Below are positions 1 through 7,172 of a stretch of DNA of 11,056 nt, piece by piece (position 1 is the first letter of the stretch; every line of letters starts with the position of its first letter). The notes beneath the pieces were generated by a model, which made no database searches, had not been told where the DNA came from, and worked only from the letters and a program-made list of their open reading frames with translations. Both the position numbers and the translations under genes were made by a program. The stretch spans positions 1-11,056 of the forward strand of contig JAIRRG010000072.1 of assembly GCA_031256095.1 (NCBI GenBank). Reading direction: 5' to 3'. Source of the DNA: Desulfobulbaceae bacterium (GTDB lineage: Bacteria > Desulfobacterota > Desulfobulbia > Desulfobulbales > Desulfocapsaceae).

Positions 1-111
1 CTCTTCCCACCCTGGGAGAATGGCAAAATGGCAAAAAAGTTACGTGGGCAACGTCGCGCGGAAATCGCCTTGGCAAGGCTGGAGGAATGGCGGGAAATTG
101 AGAAACTGTAA
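1..111 (+). CDS. 3' end of an unidentified gene (partial, cut by left window edge)
   Basis: Frame 1 is open from the first base to a TAA at 109-111, giving 36 residues of a C-terminus. It begins LFPPWENGKMAKKLRGQR and ends in an amphipathic, charged helix (LARLEEWREIEKL). The Arg/Lys/Glu-rich composition with regular hydrophobic spacing looks like a genuine protein end, but frame 2 is also open over almost the same stretch, so the call is tentative. I do not recognise the family. It is convergent with the membrane-protein gene that ends at 156, with 44 bases between the two stops and no obvious terminator there. Confidence 0.4.
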   Translation, partial: LFPPWENGKMAKKLRGQRRAEIALARLEEWREIEKL

Positions 112-155
112 ACAGTAACCCGAGTAATTTGAGCCCGCCGCCAATCATCCAGCCA

Positions 156-2240
156 TCATCGAGCCAAGAGGTCGATGATGTCGAAATGAGTCGTGGAAGC
201 TGCCAATTCGGCCCGGAACGGACCTGAGTCGTTCAAAACGGAAACGATTTCCTTCGACCGGTTGCCCTTGGAGACGATTATGTATTTCACTTTCAATTTC
301 GACAACAGATCAATCATCCTGCCAGCGGCAAGCATGGTCAAATGAAGATTTTCAACCACGCCCTGAAGCTCCATCCTGTCCTGAAACTCTTGTCGGGACA
401 AAATACTCGGTAAAACCAGAGGGTATGTATGCCCAGGCATTATCACGCGAAGCTCAGGCCGTATCACTGGCAACCATGCTCCTTGGTTAAAGGGCGCAAG
501 AACGGAAAAATTACTGGCTTCCTTGGGCAACAGAGCCGCCAGTTGCTCCACCTCAGCATATTCCGATGGCAGTTTCCAGGCGGGAAAAGAAAAATGGAAG
601 TCATTGTTGCCCGGCCTGCACGTCCATGGGGCGATGCACAGAAAAGCAGCAAGCACACAGACACCGGCAAGTAACGCGGTCTTCGCTTGACGTTGAAAAA
701 AGACGCCATGCCGCTCATCGCTCCAAAAACTCGCCAGCGAAATTGCCAGAATAATGGGGATCGGTACCGCCCAGGCCAAGCGCCAACTCATATCAAGCAC
801 CGAGAGTTTGGCAATTATCTCGGAACCCCAAGGATTCATGATACAAAACAAAATGCCACCCACCAGCAGGACAAGCTCCCGCCGCCTTCGCCCTAAGCCC
901 CACAGACAAGCGGAAAAGGCGAGCAACGCCAAGGAAAGGCATTCTCTGCCGTCCCCACCGAGCGACGAGTTTATTGGCATGTGCATTCCTTCAATCGACC
1001 CGGCGCCATGGAATTTAACTGCCAGTATCACACCGCATAAAATTGGATAAATAACGCCGCTGCCAAGGGTAAAAAGATTGACAATGGTTTTTTTCAGGGA
1101 AGGCGTGAAGGCCAGGGGAGCCAGCATAAGGGCCGTTCCGCAGGCAACAACCATCCCGGATGAGGAAAAGCCGACCGCAGCTATGTCTCCCGCCACATAA
1201 CACAGCCAGGCAACTACTTTCCGCCCGCGCATGAGCATCAGCCCACATAAAGCGACAAAAGGGGTAGTGAAGGCAATAAGCCAGCCCTTTCCTTGGTAGA
1301 GTCTTACCAAAACCCTATTGCCATAGGCCAAGTGCGCCTCCCCCCAGGCGATGAGCAACAAAAGGCAAATGCCCAAGGCGGCAAGAGCCGCGCGTCTGCC
1401 CAGGAACCACCTAGTTAGCAGATATGCGGAACACATACACAGAATGCTGCCAACAGCCGGGAGAAGAATATAATAGACCGTTATTAAATTGATGGAGCAG
1501 ACATCGGCTACGAGGGCTGTAAAGTTTTCGTAGGAGGCAAATCGATAGGGTTGAAAACGGAAAAAATCGACAACATAGCCCAAAGAAGAGTCGTAGGTCA
1601 GGGGAGCACGATCCGGATGCGAAACAGTCTGCAGCGCCATTTGGAGATAAACGGAATCGTCGTAATCAGAACGGTAGGCGCAGAGGGTGAAGAGGAGGCT
1701 GGCCATGAGCAACATGGCAAAAAGGAGTAATTCAATGGAGGAGTTCTCTTTCAACGGCGGCGATAGGGACTCCACAGGCGTTTTCTTGACAGCCTGAGCC
1801 AAACAAAGAAGGAATACAGCCGCAACCAGGCAAAAGCGCAAGGTATAGCTAGGAACTACATATAGGCATGCGGCAAGAGTAAAAATGCCAGCGGCAGCAA
1901 TCGGAGGGAAAAAGGCAGGAGAACCATCCCGGTCGAGGTTGTTGTAATAGACCATCCAAAAGCCCTTGGCTACGGGTACGGTCAAAAGCGTTGCAACAAT
2001 CAGAACCGGAATAGCGATTACTTTTGTTGTCGCCCACGGAATGTGACCAAAGGTCGCAATAGCGTGCAGCAAGGTCCAACAGGCAAAAATACCTACGGCC
2101 CATACAGCCAGAATTACCGATAATAAAGCGGCGGGTTCCTGCTTAACGGCATCTGACTGTTGAATAAGTTTTATTGGGCGATCATTTACTGCAAGCTGTC
2201 CATTGGCCTCGAACATCATCATTACGCTGCCGCCGTTCAT
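156..2240 (-). CDS. Large multi-pass membrane protein, probable GT-C-type glycosyltransferase (DUF6077-like)
   Basis: The product has 694 residues with roughly 13-15 hydrophobic segments between residues 42 and 540, then a soluble C-terminal region (about 545-694). An acidic motif SDYDDSVY (191-198) follows a membrane segment, as in the first periplasmic loop of GT-C enzymes, where Asp residues bind the metal or lipid-sugar. A LYQGKGW motif (314-320) recalls the conserved QGK of DUF6077-type membrane proteins. The tail has a strand KVKYIIVSKGN (650-660) of the kind seen in periplasmic domains of large GT-C proteins. The start is ATG 2240, overlapping the stop of the preceding gene by 4 bases (ATGA), with GGGAAG upstream as ribosome binding site. 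It is the last gene of the cassette. The likely role is transfer of a polyprenyl-linked sugar to an envelope acceptor. Membrane topology is clear, but the family is from memory and activity is inferred. Confidence 0.7.
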   Translation of the reverse strand: MNGGSVMMMFEANGQLAVNDRPIKLIQQSDAVKQEPAALLSVILAVWAVGIFACWTLLHAIATFGHIPWATTKVIAIPVLIVATLLTVPVAKGFWMVYYNNLDRDGSPAFFPPIAAAGIFTLAACLYVVPSYTLRFCLVAAVFLLCLAQAVKKTPVESLSPPLKENSSIELLLFAMLLMASLLFTLCAYRSDYDDSVYLQMALQTVSHPDRAPLTYDSSLGYVVDFFRFQPYRFASYENFTALVADVCSINLITVYYILLPAVGSILCMCSAYLLTRWFLGRRAALAALGICLLLLIAWGEAHLAYGNRVLVRLYQGKGWLIAFTTPFVALCGLMLMRGRKVVAWLCYVAGDIAAVGFSSSGMVVACGTALMLAPLAFTPSLKKTIVNLFTLGSGVIYPILCGVILAVKFHGAGSIEGMHMPINSSLGGDGRECLSLALLAFSACLWGLGRRRRELVLLVGGILFCIMNPWGSEIIAKLSVLDMSWRLAWAVPIPIILAISLASFWSDERHGVFFQRQAKTALLAGVCVLAAFLCIAPWTCRPGNNDFHFSFPAWKLPSEYAEVEQLAALLPKEASNFSVLAPFNQGAWLPVIRPELRVIMPGHTYPLVLPSILSRQEFQDRMELQGVVENLHLTMLAAGRMIDLLSKLKVKYIIVSKGNRSKEIVSVLNDSGPFRAELAASTTHFDIIDLLAR

Positions 2241-3619
2241 GTTGGCTTCCCACTTGCGGGACGGTCAAAGGCCAAAACCGGTAAAACTAGGCCGAACAGC
2301 GCCGCCAGCGCAAAGACATGCCAAGTCAGGGCATAGCGTATATGCACAAAAACCGGGAAAGCGACAAAAAACAGCACCATAACCAACATGGCGCAGCCAA
2401 AGAAAATCTGGGCGCTCCCTCCTATTGGCAGTTCCCGCCGAACCAACAAGATTATTCCACGACCCAAGGCAGCCAATACCAATGTTGAGGCAGTAAGCCA
2501 ATACCACCAAGTCAGACCCGGCGAATGTCCAGCCATGCGCGTATATGTCCAGTTCTGGGTCATATAAAATATGGTGAACCCGTTCCATGCCTCTGACTGT
2601 TGATCGAAGTTGATCCCGGTAAAATAGAAATAGGGGTAGACTGCGGTTAAAGTATAATGCGCTGCGCCCGCGCCGATACTATAGAGAAGATGCGGCCAGT
2701 CATGCTTGAGCAGGATGAAAAAGATATCCTTATAAGCGCTGTCGCCTAAAGGGTCCAAGTGTTTCCGCACCGTATAAAAATAGCTTAGCCTCTTATCCCA
2801 GGTACGCGCCTCCTCCAAGGGCAAAGCCGCCCGCACTTCCTTGGAAAACAAGGGCCATAGGTGCTCCGCTCGTGTGAAAACGGTTTGCCAGCACAACTGC
2901 TGATATACTGTGAAATTATAATCTCCTCCATTGAAGATTATATCGCTTTTAGGCAGTATTTTACCCATACCAAAATGACAGCAGAAGGCCAAAAGAAAAC
3001 AACAGACAATACGGGTCATCCGGATGCGCGGCAGACGGCGCAGCGCAATCAGTAAAAGCAACCCGGCCATTAGACCGAGACTGAGACTGATTAGACGCTC
3101 TGCCCTGGCATTGACCGCCAAAGTAAAAGTCACAATGAACAAAGCAGGCCACGGCCAGTACCATGTTTCCCGAGAAACCGAATTCCAGAGTGCCACCGCG
3201 GCCAGGATCGAAAAAGACATGGCCAAGGAATCCGGCATCACGGCAAAATTAAAGTGCGTGAGCAAAGGGTTTGTGCCGACAGCAAGAAAAAGCAGAAGTT
3301 TATCGACTCCATGGCGTCCCGACGCGAGGATGCCCAGAAGCAGCCAGAGAGTAGTCAGAGCCAGCCCAGTCTGCACCAGAAACAGAAAATACATGGCATT
3401 GCTTTTCGAGGCTTCCATGCAAAGGTGCAGGACGAGGGGCAGAGTAAAGGGCCGGAGCTTATGTACGGCAAGGATTTTGGCCCTCTCGATATAGTCAGAA
3501 GAATCTCCATAAGCAGGGACAACGCCGAAATTATCAGCAGCCCACGACAGGCAAAGTGCCGTTTGAGCAAGGATGAGCAGGATAAATCCACACCTTACGA
3601 TTTGTTGCCTGGTCATCAT
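2237..3619 (-). CDS. Multi-pass membrane protein, GT-C superfamily glycosyltransferase (ArnT/PMT-like)
   Basis: The product has 460 residues. An N-terminal membrane segment (about 8-28) is followed by a loop with GDSSDY (38-43), the position where GT-C glycosyltransferases carry catalytic acidic residues. MPDSL (128-132) resembles the second conserved acidic motif of ArnT/PMT-like enzymes, and ARAERLIS (171-178) provides conserved-looking arginines. About 9-10 membrane segments are visible, with two polar loops (about 221-305 and 333-365), and there is no C-terminal soluble domain. The start is the first ATG of a double ATG, with a weak GGA six bases upstream. The gene lies 46 bases after the small transporter gene and is translationally coupled to the next gene. 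The expected reaction is transfer of a sugar from undecaprenyl phosphate on the periplasmic side. Donor and acceptor cannot be told from sequence. Confidence 0.72.
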   Translation of the reverse strand: MMTRQQIVRCGFILLILAQTALCLSWAADNFGVVPAYGDSSDYIERAKILAVHKLRPFTLPLVLHLCMEASKSNAMYFLFLVQTGLALTTLWLLLGILASGRHGVDKLLLFLAVGTNPLLTHFNFAVMPDSLAMSFSILAAVALWNSVSRETWYWPWPALFIVTFTLAVNARAERLISLSLGLMAGLLLLIALRRLPRIRMTRIVCCFLLAFCCHFGMGKILPKSDIIFNGGDYNFTVYQQLCWQTVFTRAEHLWPLFSKEVRAALPLEEARTWDKRLSYFYTVRKHLDPLGDSAYKDIFFILLKHDWPHLLYSIGAGAAHYTLTAVYPYFYFTGINFDQQSEAWNGFTIFYMTQNWTYTRMAGHSPGLTWWYWLTASTLVLAALGRGIILLVRRELPIGGSAQIFFGCAMLVMVLFFVAFPVFVHIRYALTWHVFALAALFGLVLPVLAFDRPASGKPT

Positions 3620-3665
3620 TTTACATCCATATGCGGGAGTTCTTCCGTTGCATGTTGACGCTGGG

Positions 3666-4022
3666 TCAGCCCCGCATCAGGACATATATGCCGAAAAGCG
3701 TCAGGATGACGCCCATTGATTTCGCAAGGGAAAAGTGTTCGCCAAGTAAAAAATACCCGCCCAGAGCAATAAAAATAAAGGTTAAAGCATAATATGCAAT
3801 AAAGCTCGTAACCAACTCGTTTTTTGTCAGCAGCAGGGCAAAAAACAGACCGGCAATCCAGCACATCACCATCCCGGCCAGCCAAAGTTTCCCGGTGTTC
3901 AGAACCCCCGCTATTAACCCTTGTGACCAATCCAAATTTTTCCCGCCATACCGCATCAGGATAGACCCCATTGACACCAGTAGCGCATTGATGACAATGA
4001 GCGCCAATATTTGGATTTTCAC
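3666..4022 (-). CDS. SMR/EamA-type small membrane transporter, probable lipid-linked sugar flippase subunit (ArnE/ArnF-like)
   Basis: The product has 118 residues forming four hydrophobic segments (about 3-23, 45-65, 70-92, 100-116), the layout of small multidrug resistance and half-size DMT proteins. The end, with GEHFSLAKSMGV (94-105) and GIYVLM, fits the SMR/EamA C-terminal signature. The membrane-embedded Glu of helix 1 that EmrE-type drug pumps need is absent. This favours the ArnE/ArnF-like branch that moves undecaprenyl-phosphate sugars. It starts with GTG at 4022, preceded at 7 bases by a good GAGGTG ribosome binding site, and the start overlaps the stop of the DUF2304 gene by 4 bases (GTGA). 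Proteins of this kind work as homo- or heterodimers. The flippase role is inferred from the neighbours. Confidence 0.75.
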   Translation of the reverse strand: MKIQILALIVINALLVSMGSILMRYGGKNLDWSQGLIAGVLNTGKLWLAGMVMCWIAGLFFALLLTKNELVTSFIAYYALTFIFIALGGYFLLGEHFSLAKSMGVILTLFGIYVLMRG

Positions 4023-4399
4023 GCTGAGACACCTCGGTCACTCTTGCGCAGCATATTTTCCACTACCTCCAGCCGTTGTTCCAGCAGAGCGTTACTTTGG
4101 GCAAGATTTTTGCGTTCACGCCATGCCACTGAAACGACTACAGTAAGTTGCAGGCAAATACGCGCCAGGATGACAACCGCGAAGACCAACAATAATATGC
4201 TGGGAGTCGGGAAAGACCATGTTTCATGCAAATACAAGCATAAAGCATATAACAGTGGGGATAGCAGCGCCATAATACCTATCCCGAACCACAACAAGGT
4301 ATATCGCACACGCAATCTGCCTTTGATAACCGCACGCAATACTGCCACCAGAAAAATTAGGCTCAAAGCCCATATGAGCACAATATGCTGAAGCGTCAT
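4019..4399 (-). CDS. DUF2304 family small membrane protein
   Basis: The product has 126 residues with three hydrophobic segments (about 3-24, 34-58, 67-90). The DUF2304 hallmark GRLRVRYTLLWF lies just after the first segment, and the C-terminus is a charged, probably coiled-coil helix (about 92-120). DUF2304 proteins are commonly encoded next to DPM1-like GT2 genes and are thought to assist polyprenyl-phosphate sugar synthesis or handling, but their biochemistry is poorly known. I chose ATG 4399: it overlaps the GT2 stop as TGATG, and AGGA lies 7 bases upstream. A GTG one codon earlier (4402) is possible. It is sandwiched between GT2 and the small transporter with overlaps on both sides, so the three are probably made together. 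Confidence 0.82.
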   Translation of the reverse strand: MTLQHIVLIWALSLIFLVAVLRAVIKGRLRVRYTLLWFGIGIMALLSPLLYALCLYLHETWSFPTPSILLLVFAVVILARICLQLTVVVSVAWRERKNLAQSNALLEQRLEVVENMLRKSDRGVSA

Positions 4400-5097
4400 C
4401 ACTCTTTCCTGGTATCAGTCATAATAGCGGTCAGCACACCTATGCTCATGCGTAGCATGTAGTAGGCCGGGCCGATGAGGCCAGCGTGCATACTTTGCCC
4501 CGTATTGCTGTGCTGCATGGAGACGCCGGTCTCAACGACTTTATGCCCGTGGCGCATAGCCAAAATAAGCATATCGGCATCTGGGTATTCGTCGGCGAAC
4601 ATATCGGATACGAAAAGCTCCAGCACGGGTTTGGAGAAAGCCAGGTAACCGCTGGTTGGATCTCGGACTTCCTGTTTTGTGCTCAGGCGGATGAGCAGAG
4701 AAAAAAAATTCTTGCCGATATGCCTCATTTTTTGCATGGAATAATCGCCGACGCCGGAGAAGCGCGAACCAATGACCATATTTGCTCCGTGGTCTAATTC
4801 CGACAAAAGTTTAGGAATATCTTCAACGTCATGCTGGCCGTCTCCATCAAGCTGCACGACTCGCTCATAATTGTCGGCAAGGGCATACTTGTAACCTGTC
4901 TGACATGCGGCGGCATAGCCAAGATTGTAAGGATGTCGAACCACGATTGCCCCGGCACTGATGGCCTCTTGAGCCGTGTCGTCCAGTGAAGCGTCATCTA
5001 CCACCAAGACAGTGGAGATATACTTTCTTACACCCGCGACAACCTGAGCGATATTCTTCCGCTCATTAAAAGCGGGGATGACAGCAAGGGTTTTCAT
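4399..5097 (-). CDS. Family 2 glycosyltransferase, polyprenyl-phosphate sugar synthase type (DPM1/GtrB-like)
   Basis: The product has 232 residues with a GT-A fold. Visible motifs are AVIPAFNERKNI (5-16), the nucleotide-binding VVDDAS (32-37), DGDGQHD with the metal-binding Asp residues (84-90), GSRF (110-113) and DPTSGY (146-151). All are typical of dolichyl/undecaprenyl-phosphate mannose or glucose synthases. The predicted reaction is NDP-sugar plus polyprenyl phosphate to polyprenyl-phosphate-sugar at the cytoplasmic membrane face. The C-terminus has one moderately hydrophobic stretch (about 206-226) but lacks the two-helix membrane anchor of GtrB, so the neighbouring DUF2304 protein may dock it to the membrane. 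The start is ATG 5097. No Shine-Dalgarno sequence precedes it, and an 82-base gap separates it from the methyltransferase gene. Confidence 0.88.
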   Translation of the reverse strand: MKTLAVIPAFNERKNIAQVVAGVRKYISTVLVVDDASLDDTAQEAISAGAIVVRHPYNLGYAAACQTGYKYALADNYERVVQLDGDGQHDVEDIPKLLSELDHGANMVIGSRFSGVGDYSMQKMRHIGKNFFSLLIRLSTKQEVRDPTSGYLAFSKPVLELFVSDMFADEYPDADMLILAMRHGHKVVETGVSMQHSNTGQSMHAGLIGPAYYMLRMSIGVLTAIMTDTRKE

Positions 5098-5179
5098 TAC
5101 ATTATTTGTAATCGTATATAGGGAACCACGCTCCTCACAGTTGGAAAAATCGTCGCTAATTCTCTGTATCCTGTCTTTT

Positions 5180-5959
5180 TTATGGAGAAGTTACTTTACG
5201 ATAACAACTCAACGTGGCGAAGGAAAAAAAGCGGGCCAATCCACTTTCCCAAACTTTACTCTCCGTCCGAATAAGCTCTTCGGCAAAAAACGATGTCCCT
5301 TTATTGAGCCAAGGCAACGCATCCGGATTATACCACAGGACATACGCCAACAAACCTGGATAAAGTTGCCGGATCAGGCGCATGCCACGAGATAACACCG
5401 CCTTATTGAGTTCAGCGGTAGTAAATCCGCGCTCCGTATCTGCGTCAAAAAATGAATTTTTCCGATATATTGCCTGCCTGGTCCAAGTGAAAATGGGATT
5501 ATTGGCTGTGGGTTCCAGGTTTATGAAAAGACCATCAGAACGCAGTGAAAGGCTTATATTGCGCAAAACTTTATCAATATAACGATGTACATGATGTAGT
5601 CCGCCTATGACACAAATAATATCATAGGAATTCGGGGCGCAAAACGTTGTTACGTCCTGAGTCCATATGTTGATGCCCGGATTTCTTTCCTGGGCGAAAG
5701 CAACCATGCTTTCCGAGTAGTCAAAAGCGTCAAAGACGAAATCTTTGTCCAGACGCTCTTGCAGAATGTCGTAAAACTCTCCGTAACCACACATTGCTTC
5801 AAGAACATTAAGCTTTTCTACGGCGGGAAAAGATATGCCTTTAAGAAAAATATCCCATATGTACTTTTTCAGTAAAAGGTGTTTCGGATCATTGCGAGCT
5901 TGACGATATAGTTCAGCAATTTTTTCAAAATGGTCTCGTTGACGTACAATATCATCCAT
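5180..5959 (-). CDS. Class I SAM-dependent methyltransferase
   Basis: The product has 259 residues with a Rossmann-type methyltransferase core. Motif I is VLEAMCGYGEF (52-62), the acidic ribose-binding stretch is DAFDYS (78-83), QDV (101-103) follows the next strand, and motif IV is YDIICVIGGLHHVH (112-125). LEPTANN (148-154) is motif VI-like. A C-terminal cap (about 160-259) is rich in aromatics and probably binds the substrate. The subfamily resembles small-molecule or sugar methyltransferases of surface-polysaccharide clusters, so the substrate may be the sugar handled by the downstream GT genes (inference). It is the first gene of the cassette, and I see no convincing ribosome binding site. 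Its base composition is clearly more A+T-rich than the trpS/rsmE side of the window. Confidence 0.85.
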   Translation of the reverse strand: MDDIVRQRDHFEKIAELYRQARNDPKHLLLKKYIWDIFLKGISFPAVEKLNVLEAMCGYGEFYDILQERLDKDFVFDAFDYSESMVAFAQERNPGINIWTQDVTTFCAPNSYDIICVIGGLHHVHRYIDKVLRNISLSLRSDGLFINLEPTANNPIFTWTRQAIYRKNSFFDADTERGFTTAELNKAVLSRGMRLIRQLYPGLLAYVLWYNPDALPWLNKGTSFFAEELIRTESKVWESGLARFFSFATLSCYRKVTSP

Positions 5960-6156
5960 ATCAAATAACCAACTTATAGAGCATAACGTTCCCTGCGACT
6001 AAAGGAGCAGTCACTAGTTGCCATACTCTGGGGCAAGCAGAAACAGAAAATTCGCCTACCCATTAGTCGCAGGTATCAATCATCCAAGGCAGCACAGGCA
6101 ACAGCAACGAAAAAAATGGAAATGTTTACTCGCATGGCGCCCTATTCCGCCATTCC
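5960..6156. other. Intergenic region between trpS and the glycosylation cassette
   Basis: These 197 bases hold no supported gene. Just beyond the trpS stop lies a 6-bp stem (ATGGCG/CGCCAT, 6134-6153, loop 8). It is followed on the minus strand, 17 bases later, by seven T residues (6116-6110). The stem is too far from the T-run for a standard terminator, so trpS termination here is only possible. Further on is the 11-bp inverted repeat listed separately. The promoter of the methyltransferase gene should lie here, but I could not find a convincing -35/-10 pair. TATAAG near 5975 is the best -10-like hexamer. Confidence 0.5.
5992..6073. repeat. 11-bp perfect inverted repeat spanning 82 bp
   Basis: CCTGCGACTAA at 5992-6002 is exactly inverted as TTAGTCGCAGG at 6063-6073, with 60 bases between. 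Inside lies a smaller stem (TTGCC/GGCAA) with a 9-base loop. It sits just upstream of the first gene of the cassette. It could be a structured leader, an operator pair or the ends of a small mobile-element remnant. I see no target-site duplication next to the arms. Confidence 0.6.
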
Positions 6157-7122
6157 CTAATATTTCAACCCGACCTTTTGCCGCACCGCCTCCATGGTAA
6201 CGGCGGCTTTGGCGCGGGCCTTGGCTGCGCCTTGGGCCAGAATCGCCCGCAGACGAGCCGGGTCGGCAAGCAGCGCTTTTTTCTTTTCCCGCGCCGCCGC
6301 GAAACGTTTCTCAATTAGTTCCAGCAGTTCCAGCTTCAGGTATCCGTAAGCCAGGCCGCCGTTCAGGTATTGCGCCCGCACCTCGGCTAGGCGTTCCGGG
6401 GCCGCGAACAAGCGAAAGATGGCGTACAGGTTACAAGTATCTGGATTTTTTGGTTCTTCCACCGGCGTGGCATCGGTCTGAATGGCCATCACCTGTTTTT
6501 TCAACTCTTTACCTTCGGCAAAAATCGGGATGGTGTTGCCATAGGATTTGGACATCTTCTGACCATCGAGGCCGGGGACGATGGCCATCGTTTCATCGAT
6601 CGCCGCCTCTGGGATGACGAAGGTTTCACCAAATTCGAGATTAAATTTCTGCGCCAAATCCCTGGCTATTTCAAGGTGCTGCTTCTGATCCTTGCCGACC
6701 GGCACGCGATCGGACTGATAAAGCAAAATATCGGCGGCCATCAGCACCGGATAGGAGAACAAGCCGTGCGTCGGCATGATACCCTTGGCCAGCTTGTCCT
6801 TGTAAGAATGGCAGCGCTCGATCAAGCCCATCGGCGAGATGGTGGACAGCAGCCACGACAATTCACAGACTTCCGGCACATCCGACTGCACCCAGAAAAT
6901 GCAGCGCTCTGGATCAAGCCCGAGGGCGAGAAAATTGGCGGCGGCCTCCAGCGTGCCTTCGGCCAGTTTTTTGTCCTCATGCACTGTGGTCATGGCGTGC
7001 AGATTGGCGATGAAGACATAGAGCTCGCTGGAGTTCATATGGGCAAGCATCGGCTGCATCATCCCGAAATAATTACCGATATGCAGTTGCCCAGATGGCT
7101 GTATTCCTGACAGGACTTTCAT
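6157..7122 (-). CDS. trpS: Tryptophan--tRNA ligase
   Basis: Class I aminoacyl-tRNA synthetase that charges tRNA-Trp with tryptophan using ATP in the cytosol. From ATG 7122 the product has 321 residues, a usual length for this shorter TrpS type. It opens with MKVLSGIQPSGQLHIGN, where HIGN (14-17) is the HIGH ATP-binding signature, and carries KMSKS at 189-193. MAADILLYQSDRVPVGKDQ (128-146) is the characteristic TrpS stretch. An in-frame GTG at 7131 would add three residues. I prefer the ATG because family members usually begin a few residues before the SGIQPSG motif, and neither start has a strong ribosome binding site. The gene has its own promoter and leader hairpin and is divergent from the nitroreductase gene. 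Confidence 0.97.
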   Translation of the reverse strand: MKVLSGIQPSGQLHIGNYFGMMQPMLAHMNSSELYVFIANLHAMTTVHEDKKLAEGTLEAAANFLALGLDPERCIFWVQSDVPEVCELSWLLSTISPMGLIERCHSYKDKLAKGIMPTHGLFSYPVLMAADILLYQSDRVPVGKDQKQHLEIARDLAQKFNLEFGETFVIPEAAIDETMAIVPGLDGQKMSKSYGNTIPIFAEGKELKKQVMAIQTDATPVEEPKNPDTCNLYAIFRLFAAPERLAEVRAQYLNGGLAYGYLKLELLELIEKRFAAAREKKKALLADPARLRAILAQGAAKARAKAAVTMEAVRQKVGLKY

Positions 7123-7150
7123 GGTTGGCACCGTTTTTTGAAGTTTTTAA

Positions 7151-7164
7151 GCCGCTTATGCGGC
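7151..7164 (-). promoter_or_regulatory. Small perfect hairpin at the predicted 5' end of the trpS mRNA
   Basis: GCCGC and GCGGC flank a 4-base loop, a compact GC-rich stem. With the promoter at 7173-7202, transcription should begin near 7166, so this stem would start at about the second or third nucleotide of the trpS mRNA. It is not followed by a T-run on either strand, so it is not a terminator. A 5' stabilising stem is the simplest reading. No Trp-codon leader peptide or T-box was seen. Confidence 0.45.
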
Positions 7165-7172
7165 ACGCCGAG

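Noticed and set aside
3024..3494. 156-codon plus-strand frame opposite the 460-residue GT-C gene
   Set aside because: It is Arg/Ser-rich without domain features and antisense to a clear membrane protein.
3616..4041. Open frame of about 140 codons overlapping the SMR-like gene
   Set aside because: It is Cys/His-rich with no membrane pattern, and it lies in another frame of a gene with clear family features, start signal and coupling.
5098..5135. Ten-codon GTG-started upstream reading frame ending in TAATG at the GT2 start
   Set aside because: The GAGGAG before its GTG is only one base away, too close to act as a ribosome binding site, so a leader peptide is not supported.
6676..7110. 144-codon plus-strand frame opposite trpS
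   Set aside because: It is antisense to the unmistakable TrpS coding sequence and has no family resemblance.
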